A stretch of DNA of 20,705 bases from Baffinella frigidus (GCA_026770585.1 MU646603.1:176726-197430), one strand, 5' to 3'. Counted from the stretch's first letter, positions 8,022 through 15,475 are shown. Numbers and translations: made by a program. Notes: generated by a model not told the origin, from the sequence alone.

Positions 8022-8190
8022 CAAAGTTAATGGGGAAACGGACTGAAAACCGGGTAGATAGGCCTACGGTATTGCCTACGGTAGACCGAAGAGGCCTAGG
8101 GGGGCTCCTACGAAAAACCAGGTCCTAGGGGCCCTACGGCCTACCGTAGGCCTAAGTAGCTGGTTTTCAGTCCGTTATCCTATGAAAGTG
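8022..8190 (+). mobile_element. F2 foldback element, copy 1
   Basis: Arms AACGGACTGAAAACCGGGTAG (8037 onwards) and their complement end at 8176; the weaker similarity extends outwards to TTAATGGGG on the left and CCTATGA on the right, with AAGT on both sides as a possible 4-bp target duplication. The core CCTAGG/CCTACGG words resemble those of F1 although the termini differ. Confidence 0.8.
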
Positions 8191-8237
8191 TTCAACGCTC
8201 GCGCGTTGAGGTGCGGGGCCCGCCCGAAAGGGGACGT

Positions 8238-8274
8238 GACTTTGTAAAGCGACTCCGACTACTCCTACGTGGGG
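8238..8274 (-). repeat. Dispersed 36-bp motif, copy 2
   Basis: Minus-strand CCCCACGTAGGAGTAGTCGG followed by AGTCGC and a TTTACAAAGTC end. It is similar to 6471-6506 and to the plus-strand pair around 19000. Confidence 0.5.
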
Positions 8275-8381
8275 CCTCTGGGGACAAGCCGTCCCCAGAG
8301 GGCACCTCCGTGACGGAGAAAGGGTGCGAGAAACGTCGGAGAAACGTGGTCAGCCAGAGCCGCCTCTGGTGTTGGGCGCAC

Positions 8382-8554
8382 GTTAATAGGGTAACGTCCT
8401 GAAAACCGGGTAGTTGGGCCTACGGTATTGCCTACGGTAGGCCGTAGGGCTCCTGGGACCTAATGTTTCGTAGGACCCCCCTAGGCCCCTACTGCCTACC
8501 GTACGCAATACCGTAGGCACAACTACCCGGCTTTCAGGACGTTAGCCTATGAAC
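8382..8554 (+). mobile_element. F2 foldback element, copy 2
   Basis: 173-bp foldback with arms beginning TAATAGGGTAACGTCCTG, bounded by ACGT at 8381-8384 and 8553-8556. The left flank (CGCCTCTGGTGTTGGGCGCA) recurs at 8651 where it runs straight into the right-flank-like GCCGGCATTGC. That gives an empty-site paralogue, which supports real insertion with a 4-bp duplication. Confidence 0.87.
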
Positions 8555-8558
8555 GTGA

Positions 8559-8925
8559 CGGCATTGCAGGCACACAGACAAGACACGGCACACGAGACCG
8601 ACATCACACACGACGCGGGGACTAGCGAGGTGACGCGAAGGATGACTAGTGCGCCTCTGGTGTTGGGCGCACGTGCCGGCATTGCATGCACACAGACAAG
8701 CTGACGAGTGCGAACGCAGACGAGACGCGGGGACTAGTCCGGTGACGCCAAGGATGACTAGCGCGGTGACGCGAATGGGGACTAGTCAGGTGACGCGAAG
8801 GACTGCTGGTGAGGTGACGCGAGGGGGGCTGACTGCCGGCATTGCATGCACACAGACAAGACACAGCAGACAACACCGACATCAGACCAACAACGGGGAC
8901 TAGTGAGGTGAAGCCAAGGAGGAGC
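8559..8925 (+). repeat. Compound minisatellite
   Basis: GGCATTGCATGCACACAGAC recurs with one or no changes at about 8562, 8675 and 8837. Between these blocks a unit of about 24 bp, GGGGACTAGTNAGGTGACGC plus GAAGGA, recurs about seven times. No coding sequence is apparent; the frames are repeat-derived. Confidence 0.75.
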
Positions 8926-9043
8926 TACCGCGAAAAGTCGGATTTCTTGTTGGGGGGACAAGATGGGGACAAAGGGGGATAAGGAGGGACACGGGGGGCT
9001 GACCGGCGTTGTCCGGCCCCCCTTCACCCAACTTCGCCCTGCC

Positions 9044-9128
9044 CACCAACCGCGAATGTCAACCGACCGCGAATGTCAACCGGCCGCGAATGTCAACCGA
9101 CCACGAATGTCAACCAAACGCGAATGTC
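9044..9128 (+). repeat. Five 17-bp tandem units
   Basis: AACCGACCGCGAATGTC is repeated five times at an exact 17-base spacing (GAATGTC at 9054, 9071, 9088, 9105 and 9122). There are no spacers between units, so this is a minisatellite and not a CRISPR array. Confidence 0.85.
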
Positions 9129-9419
9129 ACCACCGACCATGAGCAACATTTCCCTACACTCCTCCCGCTCTTTGCGTTCCCACACAGTCAGCCGAATGCA
9201 GAACATAACCACGCACATACCACAGCCCTCAGACCAGCCGACCAGGGTGGGCGGAGAGATATAGAGGTTACACTTTCACACTCGCTAAGCTTGCATGAAA
9301 GTGTAGTCTCAAATTCTCCAATGTCCGCACTAATCCGCCAAGGGTCCGCGCATCGAGAGGGCAGATCGAGTGTGTTGGCAGAGTGACCTGACCAGGCGCG
9401 TCAAGTGCTGCAGCACCGC
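9129..9419. other. Unique stretch, no gene seen
   Basis: Plus frames of 60-125 codons continue from the 17-bp array into this stretch, but their composition is driven by the repeat. ACTTTCACACT at about 9271 and AAAGTGTAGT at 9298 form a short hairpin. No domain or splice signal is seen. Confidence 0.35.
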
Positions 9420-9935
9420 AGGGCCGAAAGTGTCACACCCGTCCTACACCCCAAACCCCAAGCCCTCTACGAAGAGGGTGGGTGATGCGGTAGAGAGCTG
9501 GAAGAGGCACAGGGTGGTGGACGATTGGAAAGTTGACGGGTTTGTACCGCACACAAAGCTTGACGACTTGAGAAATAGTGGGTGAGCCCGAGTGAGGCAG
9601 AGGCAGGCAGGATGACGGGTACCGCGTAGGTTGGGTGGCAGAGTGACGGCAGGTTGGCAGGAGGGGGAGGGTGGCAGAGTGGGGGCAGGTTGGCAGGCGG
9701 GGGGGTTGGCAGGATGGGGTAGACGGAGGGGGACCGAGCGATGGCAGGTTGGCTCTCGGGCCGAGAGGGCCACACCCGTCCTATACCCCAAACCCCAAAC
9801 CCTCTGTCAAGAGGGTGATTGATGCGGTAGAGCTTGAGAAGGCGTAGGTTGGTCCCCAGAGTGATGTCAGGTTGGCATGCGGGGTGGTTGTCAGGAGGGG
9901 CGAGCAGGATGGGGTGATGGCAGGATGGCGGGGGG
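9420..9935 (+). repeat. Segmental tandem duplication, 337-bp period
   Basis: CACACCCGTCCTA and the following CCCCAAACCCC, GAGGGTG and TGATGCGGTAGAG words occur at 9434 and again at 9771. Between and after them is a G-rich minisatellite built from GGCAGGTTGGCAGG (about 9600-9750 and 9865-9930). It does not look coding. Confidence 0.75.
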
Positions 9936-9959
9936 CGGCGAACCTCCCCGTCATGTTGC

Positions 9960-10016
9960 GAACATCCGGCGCGACCCCCAGTCCGGCAGGGTCCCCTGCC
10001 GCCCGAAACCGTCAAT
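9960..10016 (+). repeat. 57-bp direct repeat, left copy
   Basis: Begins GAACATCCGGCGCGACCCCC and ends GCCCGAAACCGTCAAT. The right copy is at 10132-10188 with four differences, and a shorter third copy of its end is at 10346-10360. The pair brackets an F2 remnant. Confidence 0.85.
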
Positions 10017-10131
10017 ACTCATAGGCCAACGTCCTGAAAACCGGCTAGTTAAACCGGCTAGTTAAGCCTACGGCATTGCCTAGGGAAGGCCGTAGGGCCC
10101 TAGGGGGGTTCCTATGAAAGATTAGGTCCTA
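10017..10131 (+). mobile_element. F2 element remnant, copy 3
   Basis: Left end TCATAGGCCAACGTCCTGAA is intact, followed by a local doubling of AAACCGGCTAGTT, and then the core to TTAGGTCCTAG, where it is cut off. The right arm is missing, so it cannot fold fully. Confidence 0.78.
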
Positions 10132-10188
10132 GAACATCAGGCGCGACCCCCAGGCCGGCGGGGTCCCCTGCCGCCCGAAACCGTCAAT
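10132..10188 (+). repeat. 57-bp direct repeat, right copy
   Basis: Same sequence as 9960-10016 with a few substitutions. It is followed by a repeated ATATACGCGCCTC word (10194-10245). Confidence 0.85.
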
Positions 10189-10389
10189 TCGCGCATATAC
10201 GCGCCTCTCACTTCCATATACGCGCCTCCCGCTTCCATATACGTCCCCATCCGCCCGAGAGAATGCCCTTCACCTCAAGCATCCTAGCCAAGCCCTTGAC
10301 GTCCGAGCCGAACGAGCGCGCACACTCTTCCGAGCCTCCTTGCGGTCCCGAAACCGTCAATACGCGCCCCTCACTTCCAAGCCTCCTTG

Positions 10390-10638
10390 CTAACACACTG
10401 CCGCGCCGAGCGAGCGCCCCTCCCTTCCGAGAGCGCGCGCACACACTGCCGAGCCTAGCTCGGCACGTGCGTTGTTGCTCGCATCGGGCACCACCACCGC
10501 CTTCGCTTGCGTGGTCGCATCGGGCGCTAGGAGCGCGTTTGCTTGCTGGCTTTTCTTGCTCACTCCAACATCGGGCGCTGGGAGCTCTCCTGCACCTTGG
10601 TGCACCGCGGAGCCTGGCAGGGCTCCGGGAACCTCCAA
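10390..10638 (-). pseudogene. Ala-rich repeat-peptide fragment, unknown
   Basis: A minus frame of about 82 codons reads three degenerate repeats containing APDV, APDA and VPDA, each followed by an Ala/Gln/Lys-rich stretch (for example TTQAKAVV). At DNA level the repeat is GCATCGGGC at roughly 40-50 base spacing. The peptide resembles low-complexity linkers of algal proteins but could simply be a translated minisatellite. The F5 element starting at 10632 touches its N-terminal side. Function unknown. Confidence 0.22.
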
Positions 10639-10802
10639 CCCTCACGGAAGGACCAACTCGATCGATTTCGACCTGTTCCCAAAAGTTGATTTTGTACCAA
10701 GATTGGGACTTAAGTTAACACAGCCAGGCGACTTCGCCTGGCTGGCAAGGTAAATTCGAGGTCTGAGAATCGAGGGTTTGGTCTGTCCGTGAGGGTTGGT
10801 GG
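10632..10802 (+). mobile_element. F5 foldback element, copy 1
   Basis: Outer arms ACCTCCAACCCTCACGGAAG and the complement of GTCCGTGAGGGTTGGTGG, followed by TCGATTT-like inner arms. A nested perfect hairpin, CAGCCAGGCGA with a two-base loop, lies at 10721-10744. Outer arms plus an unrelated inner hairpin is the F5 pattern. Confidence 0.8.
10721..10744. repeat. Perfect 11-bp hairpin inside F5
   Basis: CAGCCAGGCGA, CT, TCGCCTGGCTG. A strong GC-rich stem with a two-base loop. Confidence 0.9.
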
Positions 10803-10841
10803 AAAGAAGCACGTACTTGCACTCAGCGTGAGAAGGGAGGG

Positions 10842-11124
10842 GCACAGGGGTTGCGGGGTTGGGTTTTGGTTTTTGGGATTTGGGGCTTGGGTTTTGGGTT
10901 TTGGGGTTTGGGGTTTGGGGGTTGGTGTGCAGAGTTTGGGGTGCAGGGTTCGGGGTGCAGGGTTCTGGGTTGAGGGTCTAGCGTTTAGCGTTTAGAGTTG
11001 AGGGTTTGGGATTTAGGGTTTAGGGTTCAGGGTTTAGGGTTCAGGGTTGAAAGGTTAGGGTTTAGGGTTTAAGGTTTAGGGTTCAGGGTGTAGGGTTTAG
11101 GGTTTAGGGTGTAGGGTGTAGGGT

Positions 11125-11170
<46 letters not shown>

Positions 11171-11313
11171 GGTTCAGGATTCCGGTTTCCAGTTTCCGGT
11201 TTCCGGTTTCCAGGTTCCGGGCCCCAGGTGTCGGGTTCCGGGTTCCGGGTTCCGGGTTCCGGGTTTCGGGTTTCGGGTTCCGGGTGACGGGTTTCGGGTG
11301 TCGGGGCGTACCG
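10842..11313 (+). repeat. Telomere-like array with variant blocks
   Basis: The series changes along its length: TTTGGGG/TTTTGGG units (to about 10930), then TTTAGGG and TTCAGGG (10990-11110), then about nine TTGAGGG (11120-11175), then TTCCGGG and TTTCGGG (11185-11300). Register stays at seven. No gene is seen. Confidence 0.85.
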
Positions 11314-11387
11314 TGGTGGGAGTGGCGGTGGAGGGGGTCTCCGGGCGCCTGGGAGATCACGGACCTGCGCGCGCCACGCCACGCCCT

Positions 11388-11526
11388 CCACTTAGCAGCC
11401 ACCGGTGCCTTCACGGATACAGTCCATCTAAACGATTTGTACTAGAATCTTATCCATTGCCCTAGATTCCAACCGGGATTTCGCCTTGATTTCAAGGCGA
11501 AAAGGAACTCGGCCGCTGCTAAGTGG
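11388..11526 (+). mobile_element. F4 element, copy 1
   Basis: 139 bp with terminal repeats CCACTTAGCAGCC and the complement of CGCTGCTAAGTGG. It shares its whole length, at roughly 85-90% identity by eye, with 13429-13567, including CACGGATACAGTCCATCTAA. A nested hairpin TTTCGCCTTGA/TCAAGGCGAAA is at 11479-11502. No clear target duplication is seen. Confidence 0.8.
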
Positions 11527-11547
11527 CAGCACCTCTAATAATCCAAT

Positions 11548-11679
11548 TTCGGAAGATGCCAGAATCCATCCCGCTATCTCAGGCTTCCAACGCTTAAGAT
11601 AAGGGTGGATGTGTTATTGTGAGCATGAAATAAGGCTTACTACAGCATAAAAGTGAACAGATTCTGGTATCTTCCGAGA
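11548..11679. repeat. Imperfect inverted repeat
   Basis: TTCGGAAGATGCCAGAATC at 11548-11566 pairs with GATTCTGGTATCTTCCGAGA at 11660-11679. It starts 21 bases after F4 copy 1. It is either another foldback element or a large hairpin; only one copy is present here. Confidence 0.65.
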
Positions 11680-11763
11680 TCAAATCGACCATGGAATATC
11701 TCACTACGGCATTGCAGAGGCGAGGCCGGAGGGGAGTCGGGGGTGAGGTCAGGAGCTGCGAAA

Positions 11764-11848
11764 ATGTGCTCTCTGGCGTCACAAGTCAGAGAGGAAAAAA
11801 CTCTTTGGCACAAGTCAGAGAAAAATGCGCTCTCTGGCACAAGTTAGA
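11764..11848 (+). repeat. Three short tandem units
   Basis: CTCTCTGGCGTCACAAGTCA and its shortened variants CTCTTTGGCACAAGTCA and CTCTCTGGCACAAGTTA recur within 85 bases. No gene is seen between here and 12199. Confidence 0.65.
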
Positions 11849-11957
11849 CCCGCGTCCGCGCAGCTGGAGGGTCTGGCGTGTGCCAGGTAGTGATTATCGT
11901 CTCTCCCGACGCCGACGCCGAGTAGCCCGGGCGAGCCTGTGCCCCACGTGCAAACTA

Positions 11958-12000
11958 TAAAATTTTACATATATATAAATATATATGTATATATATATAA
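11958..12000. repeat. AT-rich microsatellite
   Basis: Alternating TATATA, interrupted by AAATAT and GTATAT words. It ends with TAAACCCTAAAACG, a C-strand telomere-like word. Confidence 0.75.
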
Positions 12001-12198
12001 ACCCTAAAACGTATATGCAGCAGAGCGAGGGAGGATAGCGAGGGAGGGTCGTCAGCCAGGGAAGGATCTGGGTGGCGGGAGGGTTGTCTTGTCGCCCAGG
12101 GCAACGATCGAGAGAGGAGAGGGAGGCCGGAAAGGGAGCGACGTCTGACACAAGCCTGTTACGCTGCCTGTGCTGGCAGCCAGCCACCCTCAGGCCTT

Positions 12199-12476
12199 CA
12201 CGGTTTGCGGTTTATGGTTTATGGTTTATGGTTTATGGTTTATGGTTTATGGTTGAGCGTTTAGGGATTAGGGTTTAGGGTTTAGGGTTCAGGGTTTAGG
12301 GTTTATTGCTCAAGGTTTAGGGCTCAAGGTTCAGGGTTTAGGTTTTAGGGTTTGAGTTTTAGGGTTGAGGGTTGAGGGATTAGGGTTTCGGGTGTAGGGT
12401 TTCGGGTTTTTTGTTTTTTTTGTTTTTTGTTTTGCGTTTGGGTTTTGGTGTTTGGGGTTTGGGGTGTAGGGTTGTC
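12199..12476 (+). repeat. Telomere-like array with TTTATGG block
   Basis: Six successive TTTATGG units (about 12208-12252) are followed by TTTAGGG and TTCAGGG units and then an irregular T/G-rich stretch with runs of T (about 12405-12435). Confidence 0.85.
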
Positions 12477-12485
12477 GGGGGGTAC

Positions 12486-12545
12486 CAGACGACCATCATC
12501 ATGGGGATCAGGATCGCGAGGAGGCACACGCACCCCATGCAAATC
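12486..12545 (-). CDS. Candidate minus-strand exon encoding a membrane segment
   Basis: A 60-base candidate exon between a CAG acceptor (exon begins 12545) and a GTCTG|GTACCC donor (GT at 12485-12484). It reads ICMGCVCLLAILIPMMMVV, a strongly hydrophobic segment long enough to span a membrane. The exon start region is repeated at 12591 and 12632, each with GCAG before GATT, making three possible acceptors. Neighbouring exons were not identified and the donor context is only moderate. It could be chance. Confidence 0.25.
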
Positions 12546-12680
12546 CTGCCACCCCCCGAATCCAACGCCACGTCATCACCCCATACAAATCCTGCAACCC
12601 CCCAATTCATCGTCAGCACCCCGCTCATAATCCTGCCCCCCCCCCCAGATTCAATGTCACCACCTTACCTTCCAATCCAA
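12531..12680. repeat. Tandem CACCCCATACAAATCCTGCA units
   Basis: Three to four units of 40-46 bp with C runs (starts 12531, 12577, 12617, and a partial at about 12660). On the minus strand each unit carries a pyrimidine-poor GGGGGTTGCAG/GATT junction. Confidence 0.7.
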
Positions 12681-12727
12681 CGTCATCACCCCACCTTCCC
12701 CGATTCTGCTCTCTGCCCCCTCAAGCC

Positions 12728-12842
12728 GCCGTCTGCATCCTGTACCCTATACCCTGTACTCTGTACCCTGTACCCTGTACGCTGTTCCCTGTTCCATGAA
12801 CCCTGTTCCCAGTTCTCTGTAGGCTTCAGCCTGCAGCCTAAA
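12728..12842 (-). repeat. C-strand heptamer array CCCTGTA
   Basis: Eleven or so successive seven-base units, mostly CCTGTAC or CCTGTTC. Their complement, GTACAGG, keeps the telomere-like heptamer spacing, but the G-rich strand is minus, opposite to all other arrays in the window. TACAGGG is also the outer end of F1. Confidence 0.75.
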
Positions 12843-12933
12843 CCCCGAGACTATTGGCATCTCTCCCGACGCGGCCAAGCTCAGGGCAGCTACTCTTGTC
12901 GCTTCCGGAACTGCATCGCTGGCCACGGTCCGC

Positions 12934-13054
12934 TACAGGGGTACCTCGCTCATAAGAAACTGCCCCCCCCATAGGACCACCATAGGGCCCTGGGAATAGG
13001 CCTGCTGTAGGGCCCTATGAGGAGGCGGTTTCTTATGAGCGAGGTACCCCTGTA
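12934..13054 (+). mobile_element. F1 MITE copy J
   Basis: 121 bp, both termini intact, TA on both sides, 5 kb away from the cluster. Core orientation as copy A. It lies 47 bases before an F3 element. Confidence 0.88.
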
Positions 13055-13101
13055 CTCTCGTCGCGGCTGTTCAGGTCTCTGCCTTGCTGGCAAAGGCAGC
13101 T

Positions 13102-13242
13102 TTATCCAGGGGAAACTATTTTTCTTTCATTTCCTGGCAAGCGAAACTTACTACACGATCTGTTCTCACTCATAATATTAAAGCATCTGTGTAGTAACTT
13201 TTGTTGCCAGGAAATGAAAGAAAAATAGGTTTCCCCGGATAA
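13102..13242 (-). mobile_element. F3 foldback element, copy 2
   Basis: 141 bp flanked by AGCT at 13098-13101 and 13243-13246. The arms match copy 1 (7439-7578), but the loop is the reverse complement (TAATATTAAAGCA), so this copy is inserted in the opposite direction. Confidence 0.86.
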
Positions 13243-13332
13243 AGCTACGTTGGTCGCTTCAGAAAATGGAGGCACGTCGCGGGTGGGAAGAAGAACAGTA
13301 TTCGGGGAGGTGGGCCCCACTAGCCCTTGGAG

Positions 13333-13416
13333 GTGCTCTCGGGCATTCTGGATTTACCTTGGATCGGGGTCGGATCCGACCCCGATCCAAGGTAAATCGA
13401 AGACCTACCAGAGCAC
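13333..13416. repeat. Foldback with a 48-bp perfect palindrome
   Basis: 13351-13398 is a perfect 24-bp-arm palindrome with no spacer, beginning GATTTACCTTGGATCGGGGT and centred on GGATCC. Outer weaker arms GTGCTCT and AGAGCAC extend it to 13333-13416. The GATTTACC end resembles the nested hairpin of the F5 copy at 16288. Confidence 0.92.
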
Positions 13417-13428
13417 TTTTTGAGCCAC

Positions 13429-13567
13429 CCACTTAGTAGCCACCGGGGGCTTCACGGATACAGTCCATCTAAACGAATTGTACGAGAATCTTATCCATTA
13501 CCTTATAACCTCACCGGAATTTCACCTTGAATTCAAGGCGAAAAGGTCCTCGGTCGCTGCCAAGTGG
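13429..13567 (+). mobile_element. F4 element, copy 2
   Basis: 139 bp, same length and orientation as copy 1, termini CCACTTAGTAGCC and GCTGCCAAGTGG. The nested hairpin is kept as TTTCACCTTGA/TTCAAGGCGAAA with one mismatch. It begins 13 bases after the palindromic foldback. Confidence 0.8.
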
Positions 13568-14250
13568 TAGGATGGCTGGTGGGCGGGGCAAGACCGCGGG
13601 AGCATCATGCACCAGGTTGCCGTCAGCTTCGGGGCCCTGTCGTCCCGCCGTATCGGTCAGCATCAAACACACACGCTATTGCGATCAGCATCAAACAAAT
13701 TAGCCATGTTGGTCAGCATCAAACCAGCCATTTCGATCAGGACTATTTCGGTCAGCACCCAACGCACCTTCTGCGCACCAGGCAGCTGGGGCAGCAGCCA
13801 GGCTGGGCATCTACGCACGAGGGTCTCAACACCCTCGAGGGTCTCAACACCCTACGCGCGAGGGTCTCAACACTCTTTCCTCTACGCGCGAGGGTATCAA
13901 CACTTGTGTCCTCCTTTCTCGGCAGAGCGAGGACTCGTGGCTCGCGCACTCCGATGGTTACCCTCTGCCTTTCAGTGGTTTGCCAAGGGCGATTTCTCCC
14001 GAACCGCCCACCACTACGGGAGTCGGGTGGTTGGTGCTTGCCTGTAGTCCGGGTGATCGACCAACCGCACATTCTGCGGCCACCGGGAAGCGGGTCAGCA
14101 TCTGCAGCAAGTCTCGGCGCTTGCGTCCGCGTCCCAGGGCCTCAACACACGCGTGCGCCTTGCTCGGCTGAGCGAGAGAAAAATGGGGGGAAATCGAGTC
14201 GTATTAAGTTGACAAACCGACGGCTCACGCTAGGTGGGAAGAGATGATCG
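13568..14250. repeat. Short-unit repeats, no gene called
   Basis: TCGGTCAGCATCAAAC-type words recur at 13653, 13681, 13709 and 13748. CGAGGGTCTCAACACCCT-type words recur at 13818, 13836, 13857 and 13887. A 227-codon plus frame starting at GTG covers both, but it has no ATG start, no recognised motif, and its repeats are not in one phase. 13910-14250 shows nothing definite. Confidence 0.5.
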
Positions 14251-14410
14251 AGACAGCAAGCGCAGGACGATAGTTGCCGTCTCTGCATCGCAAAGTTTTT
14301 GGCAGTGTTGTTGGCATCCAAACCTACTCATCCGAAGCTACTCATGTAAGCAACTCATTCAAAGCTCCTTTACAAAATCTAGGGGTTCGGCAGGTTTGTA
14401 CTAGGGTTGG

Positions 14411-14474
14411 GTTATCAGCAGCTGCCTGTCAAGTTTCTCAATTAATAGCAGATTATCAGCCAGCTGCTGTTAAC
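14411..14474. repeat. Short inverted repeat beside F5
   Basis: GTTATCAGCAGCTG at 14411-14424 pairs with CAGCTGCTGTTAAC at 14461-14474 with one mismatch. It ends three bases before the F5 element. Confidence 0.65.
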
Positions 14475-14476
14475 TT

Positions 14477-14633
14477 GGTACCACCAACCCTCACGGGAGG
14501 ATCAAATCGTCGATTTGCAGATCTCGGATTTCCCCTACGGAGGTGTCGGATTCGACCCCTCTGTCCGAAGGATATGGCTAAAAAAAATCGTTGATTTGGT
14601 CCTCCCGTAAGCTAGGTAAGGGTTAGTGGTACC
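14477..14633 (-). mobile_element. F5 foldback element, copy 2
   Basis: 157 bp with both ends GGTACCAC. Arms run through CAACCCTCACGGGAGGA and TCAAATCGTCGATTT; the right arm carries an extra TAGCTTACC-type insertion. Its minus-strand start, GGTACC, coincides with a CAG/GTACC splice donor of the exon at 14633 and above. Confidence 0.86.
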
Positions 14634-14962
14634 TGCGCGCGGAGTAGCTCCTCGCGCTCGTCCATCGCTGACATCTGAGCTGACTGCCCACCCCCACGCC
14701 CAAGGTCAGCTGCCACTGCCGTGCCGTACTCCCTCCCTGATCCACACGCTCCACCACGGCTGTGCTTTCCGTTGCTGGGCGTGGGTTGGGCGACAGACGC
14801 TGGCTGGGCACTTTCTCGAAAGCTGGAGCGAGGAGGCAAGAACGTGGTAGTGAGTTCTGCAGAGCAACACCACCAGACACTGCGCGAGAAGCTCACGTCC
14901 ACCGAACCACGGCTTCTGAGCCACCTTCCCTTGGCGATGCAGGACCAAACAGGCGCTTGCAA
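14634..14962 (-). CDS. Probable minus-strand exon of unknown gene
   Basis: A minus frame is open from 14962 to the F5 boundary. The most convincing part is from about 14774 to 14633: a Gly/Ser-rich segment, then YGTAVAADLGRGGGQSAQM and a charged helix-like DEREELLRAQ. It ends in phase 0 with CAG at the F5 end (CAG|GTACCACT), which is a good donor. A possible acceptor is GCCCAG before 14774; above that the frame runs into the segmental repeat at 14844 and may be intronic. Codon use is GC3-rich like the GDPD gene. No family recognised; the next exon was not found. Confidence 0.45.
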
Positions 14963-15101
14963 AAGTGCCTGCTATTTGTTCCGCATCGGGCAGAGAGGGT
15001 GGTGGACATATTCATCCACACACTTGTAGCCTTCAGACGAACAGTGCAGCATGAAGAAGTTTGGCCGAGAGCAGGGACGTGCAGCGCTGCAATCTCTCGC
15101 C
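14844..15101 (+). repeat. Segmental tandem duplication, copy 1
   Basis: Shares ACCAGACACTGCG, GAACCACGGCTTCTGAGCCA, CACATCGGG-like, GGTGGACA and AAGAAGTTTGGCCG words in the same order with 15183-15449; period 339. On minus both copies have an open frame with RSVWxCC, but they are not clearly under coding constraint. Confidence 0.78.
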
Positions 15102-15182
15102 AAACACGCACATTCAGCGGTCAACCATCGATGCGTCACCATGCAGGCGCTGCCCTGCAACCTCCCCTGGCTGAGGAATAAT

Positions 15183-15449
15183 GGGGCAGTGACTTCTGTA
15201 CAGCAACACGACCAGACACTGCGAGGGGAGATCACGTCCATCTAACCACGGCTTCCGAGCCACCCTGCCGTGGTGATGCGGGAACATAGCAGAGTCCTGC
15301 ATAGTTCCCTGCATAGCTTTACTAGAAGTTCCACATCGGGCTCAGAGGCTGGTGGACACACTCATGCCCACCCTCGCGGTAGCTTCCAGGCGAACAGAGC
15401 AGCATCAAGAAGTTTGGCCGGGAGCAACAAGGTGAAACATCTCTCGCAT
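15183..15449 (+). repeat. Segmental tandem duplication, copy 2
   Basis: Second copy, slightly longer through an inserted TAGTTCCCTGCATAGC stretch. It ends about 25 bases before the candidate first exon at 15476. Confidence 0.78.
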
Positions 15450-15475
15450 AATCAGCGCCGCCTGCTGGACCCAAC

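Larger units (their letters stand above)
12846..13320 (+). pseudogene. Coding-like fragments split by F1 and F3
   Basis: Before the F1 copy at 12934 a frame reads GISPDAAKLRAATLVASGTA. After F1 and on both sides of F3 another frame reads LVAAVQVSALLAKA and then ATLVASENGG. Removing F3 (13102-13242) with one 4-bp duplicate joins the last two in frame. A TLVA-like DNA word, GCTACTCTYGTCGC or GCTACGTTGGTCGC, occurs three times. F1 removal alone does not unite the first piece with the rest. The family is unknown; it may be a broken Ala/Val-rich gene or intron-containing exons. Confidence 0.28.

Noticed and set aside
9044-9128. CRISPR-like array
   Set aside because: The 17-bp units are contiguous with no spacers, and the window is eukaryotic.
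13564-14247. 227-codon plus frame
   Set aside because: Starts at GTG inside F4, crosses two sets of short repeats and has no conserved motif.
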